In this document: positions 59,535 to 64,000 of the stretch, in pieces | How the letters are laid out: the number at the start of each line of letters is the position of its first letter | Numbering within the stretch: the first letter of the stretch is position 1 | Origin: a bacterium | GTDB lineage: Bacteria; Electryoneota; B3-LCP | Length of the DNA: 64,000 bases | Direction of reading: 5' to 3' | Assembly: GCA_026394195.1 (NCBI GenBank) | Contig: JAPKYS010000063.1 | Location: forward strand, 27,020-91,019 | Notes under the pieces: generated by a model | Databases searched by the model: none | What the model was told of the DNA's origin: nothing | The model's input: only the letters and a program-made list of their open reading frames with translations | Program-made: the position numbers and the translations under genes

Positions 59535-61082
59535 TTAGAATCTCTCGCAGACCGATTTGCCCTGTAGGAACAAGCCCAGGTAGTCTCGGCCGCCGGCTTT
59601 GCTGTCGGTGCCGGACATGTTGAAGCCTCCGAAGGGTTGCACGCCCACTAATGCTCCGGTGCACTTGCGGTTGAAGTACAGGTTGCCAACGTGCAGCTCC
59701 TTGCGCCCGAATTCCAGGTGAGCGCGGTTGCCGGTGTAGAGCGCTCCGGTCAGACCGTATTCCGTGCCGTTGGCGATATCGACGGCGTGCTTGAAGTCCT
59801 TGGCTTTGATGCACGCTAAGACCGGTCCGAAGATCTCTTCCTGAGCCAGCCGGGAATTTTCCTTGATGGCTCCGAAGACCGTCGGTTCGATGAAGTAGCC
59901 TTCCTTGGGACCCTTCTTGCCTCCGCAGAGCAGCTTGCCTTCCTTCTTGCCGATTTCAACGTATTCGAGGATCTTGTTATAAGCCGATTCATCGACGACC
60001 GGCCCCATGAAATTCTTCTGATCTTTGGTCGGACCGACGGTGATTTTCTTCGCCGCCGCCACGACTTTTTTGATCACCTCGTCGTAGATCTTTTCATGCA
60101 GGATGGCTCGGGAACACGCCGAACACTTCTGACCCTGGAAACCGAACGCCGCTGCCACGATACCCGCCGCGGCCTCATCCGTATTGGCGGATTCGTCGAC
60201 GACGATGAAATCCTTGCCGCCCATTTCCAGGATGGTGCGCTTGATCCAGATCTGCCCCGGAGACTGCTTGGCGGCGAGTTCATGGATGCGCAATCCGACT
60301 TCCTTCGACCCGGTGAAGCCGATGAAGCGGGTGCGCGGGTGCTGAGTAATGGTATCGCCGATCTGCGATCCCGGCCCCGGGAGGAAATTGATCACGCCGT
60401 CGGGCAGTCCGGCTTCCTTCATGATCAGGTAGAATTGATAGCCGATCGCCGGCGCGGTCGAAGCGGGTTTTAAGACCACGGTGTTACCGGTGACCACGGC
60501 GGCGGAGGTCATGCCGCACAAAATCGCCAGCGGGAAATTCCAGGGTGGGATAATGGCGCCGACGCCCAGAGGAACGTAGTAGAGTTCGTTCTCTTCGCCC
60601 GGGTAGGCGGTGATCGGCTGCGGAGCCGCATAGCGGATCATCTCGCGACCGTAAAATTCCAGAAAGTCGATGGCTTCGGCGACGTCGCCGTCGGCTTCGG
60701 GCCAGCTTTTGCCGACCTCGAAGACCATCCAGGCAGCCAGTTCGAGCTTGCGGCGTCTCATGATGGCGGCAGCTTTGATCAGGTAGCGAGCGCGTTCCAC
60801 CGGATCGACGCGGCTCCAGCGCTGAAAAGTCTGATCCGCCACGGCGATGGCTTTTTCAGCATGGCCGCGATCACCCTTGGAAAAGTACCCGACCACTTCC
60901 TTGAAATTCGCCGGGTTGAGCGACTTGATCTTATCCTTGGTGGTGATTTCTTCCCCGCCGATGACCAGCGGATAGTTTTTACCAAGCTGTTTCTCGACCT
61001 TATCCAGCGCCGCCTGCATGGTTTTGCGGTTATCATCTTTGGTGAAATCGGTCATAGGGGTATTGACAAATTCCGGGAGCAT
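59535..61082 (-). CDS. rocA: L-glutamate gamma-semialdehyde (1-pyrroline-5-carboxylate) dehydrogenase
   Basis: 515 residues, RocA/PruA-type aldehyde dehydrogenase. Cofactor-site GAIIPPWNFPLAI, VLKPASTAPAIGY, catalytic Glu in LEMGGKDFIVV and Cys in GFQGQKCSACSR; the C-terminal GTDSKAGGRDYLGLFLQGKS is typical of the group. It oxidises glutamate semialdehyde to glutamate in proline and arginine breakdown. No proline dehydrogenase gene is adjacent in the window. A promoter with TATATT lies upstream. Confidence 0.92.
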   Translation of the reverse strand: MLPEFVNTPMTDFTKDDNRKTMQAALDKVEKQLGKNYPLVIGGEEITTKDKIKSLNPANFKEVVGYFSKGDRGHAEKAIAVADQTFQRWSRVDPVERARYLIKAAAIMRRRKLELAAWMVFEVGKSWPEADGDVAEAIDFLEFYGREMIRYAAPQPITAYPGEENELYYVPLGVGAIIPPWNFPLAILCGMTSAAVVTGNTVVLKPASTAPAIGYQFYLIMKEAGLPDGVINFLPGPGSQIGDTITQHPRTRFIGFTGSKEVGLRIHELAAKQSPGQIWIKRTILEMGGKDFIVVDESANTDEAAAGIVAAAFGFQGQKCSACSRAILHEKIYDEVIKKVVAAAKKITVGPTKDQKNFMGPVVDESAYNKILEYVEIGKKEGKLLCGGKKGPKEGYFIEPTVFGAIKENSRLAQEEIFGPVLACIKAKDFKHAVDIANGTEYGLTGALYTGNRAHLEFGRKELHVGNLYFNRKCTGALVGVQPFGGFNMSGTDSKAGGRDYLGLFLQGKSVCERF

Positions 61083-61131
61083 GGATCCTCCAATGTATTT
61101 TTCTCTGCGTATGTTTCTTTCTTAACACGGA

Positions 61132-61160
61132 AATATAATAAAAATCCACTGCCGGATCAA
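61132..61160 (-). promoter_or_regulatory. Promoter of the dehydrogenase gene
   Basis: Minus strand TTGATC (61155-61160), 17 nt, TATATT (61132-61137); 50 nt before the start codon. Confidence 0.75.
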
Positions 61161-61214
61161 TCGGAATCGGGGGAAATATTTTTTCAGGGAGTGTTGAAAA
61201 ATAACAAGATTTGA

Positions 61215-61483
61215 GTCATTGCGAGCGGTAGCGAAGCAATCTCGTAGCTGGTATCGGCCAGATTGCTTCGGGACGGGTCTCTCGAGTCTGTCCGAGACCT
61301 CATAAACACCCGAATAAATTCGGGATGCTCGTATAAATCAATTGGTTAAAACCAATGTTGAGGTTTTTCTTTATTTCAGTCGTTTCAACGACTTGATGTC
61401 GACGAGCACCCGATTTTAATCGGGTGGCAAAACCAAGACGAATTACAAAGTTCCTATACTCGGACTTCGTCCCTCGCAATGAC
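61215..61483. repeat. Composite repeat: GTCATTGCGAG ends enclosing a palindrome cluster
   Basis: 11-nt inverted ends GTCATTGCGAG (61215-61225) and CTCGCAATGAC (61473-61483). Inside are an AGATTGCTTC inverted pair (61233-61242, 61260-61269), then four palindromes: CCCGAATAAATTCGGG (61309-61324), ATTGGTTAAAACCAAT (61341-61356), AGTCGTTTCAACGACT (61378-61393) and CACCCGATTTTAATCGGGTG (61407-61426). No open frame or transposase; it could be a non-autonomous element, but no target duplication was checked. Confidence 0.75.
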
Positions 61484-61524
61484 GCGAGAAAACATTTTTC
61501 AATATCTAAAAATGAGGTTTTGGG

Positions 61525-61553
61525 TTGATTATCCGCCATTTATCCCGTACCTT
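61525..61553 (+). promoter_or_regulatory. Candidate promoter for the radical SAM gene
   Basis: TTGATT, 17 nt, TACCTT; 34 nt before the start codon. Its -10 box resembles the one at 30959. Confidence 0.5.
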
Positions 61554-61587
61554 GAAACGTACCTTGTAAAATAATGAACCGAACCTC

Positions 61588-63270
61588 ATGCCCAGAACCA
61601 TCCAACGTATCACCCTGATCGAACCCGAACCCGCAGGATTTCACGTTTTTTCCCACTTCCAGATGCCCCGGCTGGGCTTGCCGATCTTGGGCGCCATCCT
61701 TAAAAAACAGGGATGTGACGTCAACATCCATTTAGGCGCCCTGTCAAAAAAAGACTTCCTGCGGTACCGAGATACCGACCTGATCGGCATTTCAACCACC
61801 ACTTCGACCGCTCCTGAAGCCTACCGTCTCGCCGATATCTTCCGGAGCATCGGTAAACCCGTGGTTATCGGCGGGGTGCACGCCAGTTTCATGCGCGACG
61901 AAGCCCTACAGCACGCCGATTACGTCGTCGCAGGTGAAGCGGAGCAAACCTTTCCAGAATTAATTCGCTTGATGGCAGAAGGAGAGTTGCCGGTAAATCT
62001 CAGCGGCATATCCTTTTTGCATGATGGCGCGGTCACGCATAATCCGGTTCCAGCTCCCATCGCCGATCTGGACTCCCTGCCCTTCCCCGATTTTTCGCTG
62101 CTGGATTCCGGGTTTGAGCTATTCAATACGCCGATTCAGACGTCACGCGGCTGCCCTTATCCCTGCAATTTTTGCACCGTTACCCAGATGTTCGGGCGCA
62201 AGGTGCGTTTTCGTTCGGTGGACTCCGTGCTGGATGAGATGTCGCAGATCCCCAAAAATGAAATTTTTTTCTATGATGATAATTTCTGCGCCAAACCCTC
62301 ATTCACCAAGCAACTCTGCGAAGGCATTCTGAGCCGAGGCTTGAAACCGCGCTTTTCATCGGCTCAGGTGCGCGTCGAAGTCACCAGAGATTTGGAATTG
62401 ATGGACCTGTTGGCCAGATCCGGAACCGACCTGGTCTACGTCGGCTTCGAATCGGTCAATGCAGAAACGCTCAAAGCCTATGACAAGCACCAGACGGTGG
62501 AAGACATCGCCAGCGCCATGGAAATCTTTCGTCGCTTCAAGATCCGAGTCCACGGCATGTTCGTCATCGGATCGGATTATGATTCCCGCCACACCGCTGC
62601 CGAAACCCTGCAATTTGCACGAAAATACAGCATGGACACCGTCCAGTTCATGATGCTGACTCCTATTCCCGGCACTGAACTTTACCAGCAACTGCAGGAG
62701 CAGAATCGCATTGTCAGCAGGGATTGGCGGCTCTACGACGGTCAGCACGCCGTCTACCTGCCCAAGCTGATGACGTCCGAGGAGTTGCAGCGGACGACCA
62801 TGAAAGCCATGGGGCGCTTTTATTCCATCAAGGAGGGATTGCGCGGATTGATCGGGAGGGATATGTACATCGCCAGCAGACGCATAATGGGCTGGTATCT
62901 GATCAAGCGCTGGCAGTGGGCGAACCGCCGTTGGAACGCCAACCTGGCCTCTGAAGCGCTCAATGCCCAGCGTCTGGCTCTGCAGCACCGCCTTAAGGAA
63001 TTACAAAACCAGCTCAATGAGATCACCACTCAGGTGCACACTCATCTGCCCAAACTGGAGTTGAAAACCATCGCCGTCCGCTTTGATGAACTTTACAAAT
63101 CCGGTGAAATCTATTTAAAAGAGATCGGGCGAATTTCCAACGAACTGATGGCGGCTCCGGAAGATGACCTGCGCCAGATTATGAAACGCATCGAAGAGTT
63201 GCGTGTGGCAGTAGCAGAGATCCTAAACGAATACCAGGCGATTTACCAATCGCTGCCTGCAGGTGCTTAA
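61588..63270 (+). CDS. B12-binding-type radical SAM protein
   Basis: 560 residues. N-terminal cobalamin-binding-like domain (about 1-140, LGLPILGAILKKQGCDVNIH ... IGGVHASFM) without the base-off DxHxxG His motif, then the radical SAM barrel with the cluster motif RGCPYPCNFC (about residues 188-197) and FVIGSDYD/PIPGTELYQQL as in BchE/HpnP-like enzymes. The C-terminal ~110 residues form a coiled coil (NQLNEITTQVHTHLPKLELK ...). Such proteins methylate or rearrange lipids, tetrapyrroles or natural products; the substrate here is unknown. Stands alone in a repeat-rich region. Confidence 0.85.
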   Translation: MPRTIQRITLIEPEPAGFHVFSHFQMPRLGLPILGAILKKQGCDVNIHLGALSKKDFLRYRDTDLIGISTTTSTAPEAYRLADIFRSIGKPVVIGGVHASFMRDEALQHADYVVAGEAEQTFPELIRLMAEGELPVNLSGISFLHDGAVTHNPVPAPIADLDSLPFPDFSLLDSGFELFNTPIQTSRGCPYPCNFCTVTQMFGRKVRFRSVDSVLDEMSQIPKNEIFFYDDNFCAKPSFTKQLCEGILSRGLKPRFSSAQVRVEVTRDLELMDLLARSGTDLVYVGFESVNAETLKAYDKHQTVEDIASAMEIFRRFKIRVHGMFVIGSDYDSRHTAAETLQFARKYSMDTVQFMMLTPIPGTELYQQLQEQNRIVSRDWRLYDGQHAVYLPKLMTSEELQRTTMKAMGRFYSIKEGLRGLIGRDMYIASRRIMGWYLIKRWQWANRRWNANLASEALNAQRLALQHRLKELQNQLNEITTQVHTHLPKLELKTIAVRFDELYKSGEIYLKEIGRISNELMAAPEDDLRQIMKRIEELRVAVAEILNEYQAIYQSLPAGA

Positions 63271-63426
63271 GGGGGAATCTAAATTCCGTGTCGCGTCAGG
63301 TCCTTAGCGTAACGGTGACCTGACGCTATTACAATTGTCGGAACCGCTGATTCCGCTGAAGGCGCTGATGAAAACGCCGTCGCCGCCCTCGCCCCGCCCT
63401 GAAGAGACGGGGCTACATTATTACAA

Positions 63427-63463
63427 AGCCCCATGAACGGGGCTCCAACCCCCTTTGAGGGGG
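63427..63463. repeat. Two G/C palindromes in the 63.3-63.5 kb gap
   Basis: AGCCCCATGAACGGGGCT (63427-63444) and CCCCC-TTTGA-GGGGG (63449-63463). The rest of 63271-63548 holds no gene. Confidence 0.65.
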
Positions 63464-63508
63464 CTTTGGAACCCGGCAGCCAGATGCTTTAGCGCCGGGT
63501 AAAAAAGG

Positions 63509-63538
63509 CTGGACTCCGGCTTGCGCCGGAGTGACACC
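63509..63538 (+). repeat. CTGGACTC...GGAGTGACA repeat, copy 3
   Basis: CTGGACTCCGGCTTGCGCCG then GAGTGACACC; perfect GACTCCGGC...GCCGGAGTG inverted arms. Almost identical to 43218-43247. Confidence 0.85.
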
Positions 63539-63546
63539 TTTTTTTT

Positions 63547-63609
63547 GTAGGGGCACGGCACGCCGTGCCCCTTGTTGCTTTGACAGGGCGTTTATTTAAA
63601 CGCCCCTAC
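63547..63609. repeat. Pair of GTAGGGG-family palindromes back to back
   Basis: First unit AGGGGCACGGCA... (63549-63572), second the TTTATTTAAA core (63586-63605). The outer ends are TGTAGGGGC on the left and GCCCCTACA on the right, so the pair looks like one composite element. Confidence 0.85.
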
Positions 63610-63618
63610 ATCCCGTAT

Positions 63619-63642
63619 CTCTTGACTCGTGACTCGCAGCTA
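63619..63642 (-). repeat. CTGCGAGTCACGAG repeat beyond the stop codon, copy 4
   Basis: In coding orientation the sorting-domain gene ends AAG TAG, then CTGCGAGTCACGAG; a variant of the repeat at 5866, 9032 and 33167, lacking the first TCACGAG unit. Confidence 0.7.
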
Positions 63643-64000
63643 CTTCAGCATCACCATCTTCCCTCTGAGCATAGTCGGGGTCGCCCCTGACCCCGACGCT
63701 TCCAGCTTGTACAGATACACCCCCGACGGTAACCCCGATCCATCGAAGGTAATTTCATGTGCGCCTGATTGTAGGGGTTCAACATGTTGAACCCCTACGA
63801 CGCGTCCCTCAACGTTAAATACCTCCAACGTCACGCAGCTCGCAGCTCGCAGCTCGTAGCGGATGGTTGTCGTCGGATTGAACGGGTTGGGATAAGCGCC
63901 CAGCAAAACGAAATTTTCAGATTGTAAGGGCGATGCATGCGTCGCCCCTACGTCTGTGGTGGCGAATTCATCGAACACATCGCCGGTTACGTAGGATTCG
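63640..64000 (-). CDS. 3' end of a secreted T9SS sorting-domain protein (partial)
   Basis: The frame is open to the right window edge; visible residues begin ESYVTGDVFDEFATTDV, a typical linker, and end in a type A sorting domain (LLGAYPNPFNPTTTIRYELR ... GKMVMLK). Three palindromic DNA segments lie inside the coding sequence and translate as VGATHASPLQ, VGVQHVEPLQ and SGSGATPTM. The sorting domain is closest to that of the propeller protein at 48520 (shared HEITFDGSGLPSGVYLY). The N-terminal part and body are beyond the window. Confidence 0.85.
   Translation of the reverse strand, partial: ESYVTGDVFDEFATTDVGATHASPLQSENFVLLGAYPNPFNPTTTIRYELRAASCVTLEVFNVEGRVVGVQHVEPLQSGAHEITFDGSGLPSGVYLYKLEASGSGATPTMLRGKMVMLK
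63674..63697 (-). repeat. GTCGGGGTC inverted repeat in coding sequence
   Basis: Perfect 9-nt arms GTCGGGGTC/GACCCCGAC around a 6-nt loop; translates as SGSGATPT just before the final GKMVMLK. A decayed copy at 49977-50000 is at the same place in another protein. Confidence 0.8.
63771..63798 (-). repeat. In-frame GTAGGGG-family palindrome in a sorting domain
   Basis: 28-nt perfect palindrome, arm GTAGGGGTTCAACA. Translates VGVQHVEPL between two strands of the sorting domain. Confidence 0.88.
63924..63951 (-). repeat. In-frame GTAGGGG-family palindrome in the linker
   Basis: 28 nt with two mismatched positions, core GATGCATGC as in 43258-43283. Translates VGATHASPL in the linker ahead of the sorting domain. 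Confidence 0.85.

Noticed and set aside
61215..61483. Insertion sequence with GTCATTGCGAG terminal inverted repeats
   Set aside because: No transposase frame in 269 nt, and target duplications were not identified; listed only as a composite repeat.
1..64000. Type IX secretion machinery, tRNA, rRNA, prophage or toxin-antitoxin genes
   Set aside because: Looked for on both strands; no Por/Gld/Spr-type gene, clover-leaf, integrase or toxin pair was found.

Overview
The window looks like chromosome from an uncultured, Gram-negative-type bacterium of the FCB (Fibrobacterota-Chlorobiota-Bacteroidota) kind. Nine proteins end in a type IX secretion (type A) sorting domain (YPNPFNP ... GxYxYRL ... 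GKMVLLK), there are lipoboxes and an EnvC/FtsEX division pair, and many genes have strong GGAGG ribosome sites and TTGACA-N17-TATATT promoters. Clear Shine-Dalgarno use and sigma70-like promoters are unlike classical Bacteroidota, so a sister candidate phylum (KSB1, Zixibacteria, Marinimicrobia or similar) is my inference; no rRNA or tRNA gene is present to settle it.

Layout. 1-4.9 kb (minus): envC-holB-ricT-metG, the last cut by the window edge. 5.2 kb (plus): a GNAT acetyltransferase behind a near-consensus promoter. 5.9-13.2 kb (minus): two very large secreted proteins, a BNR-repeat propeller and a gingipain-like C25 protein whose catalytic His is Tyr. 13.4-23.4 kb (minus): one housekeeping run thrS-infC-rpmI-rplT-pheS-pheT-zapB-like-zapA-[6S RNA]-rny-ymdB; infC starts at AUU. 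23.5-26.1 kb: a Cys-rich receiver protein and FapA. 26.3-33.2 kb: four secreted or envelope genes (beta-helix, GT2, CARDB-type, propeller). 33.4-39.4 kb (minus): STAS-PP2C-RsbW-like kinase-coaD-ftsE-ftsX-rmlB-membrane protein, with many 4-nt ATGA overlaps. 39.7-45.7 kb: lipoprotein, GtrA, metallo-beta-lactamase fold and pentapeptide genes, a receiver, lipid kinase, trmB and an unknown membrane protein. 46.2-50.0 kb (plus): three secreted proteins. 50.2-56.8 kb: FabG, PAS protein, Rrf2 regulator, VOC protein, DUF2723/TPR protein, lipoprotein, DUF116. 57-64 kb: beta-helix protein, 1-pyrroline-5-carboxylate dehydrogenase, B12-type radical SAM enzyme and the 3' end of another sorting-domain gene.

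How it fits together. The secreted proteins share a modular plan: signal peptide, a repeat or enzyme body, often a ~110-residue Ig-like linker that recurs in six of them, then the sorting domain. No type IX machinery and no transposase are in the window.

The most unusual signal is repetitive. A family of palindromes with GTAGGGG/CCCCTAC outer arms and changing cores lies between genes and also, in frame, inside the sorting domains of two proteins. A second repeat (TAGTCACGAG...) begins with, or immediately follows, the stop codon of four sorting-domain genes. Two loci carry clusters of four short palindromes each. Together these suggest that the 3' ends of secreted-protein genes are a preferred place for small palindromic elements and for cassette-like reshuffling.
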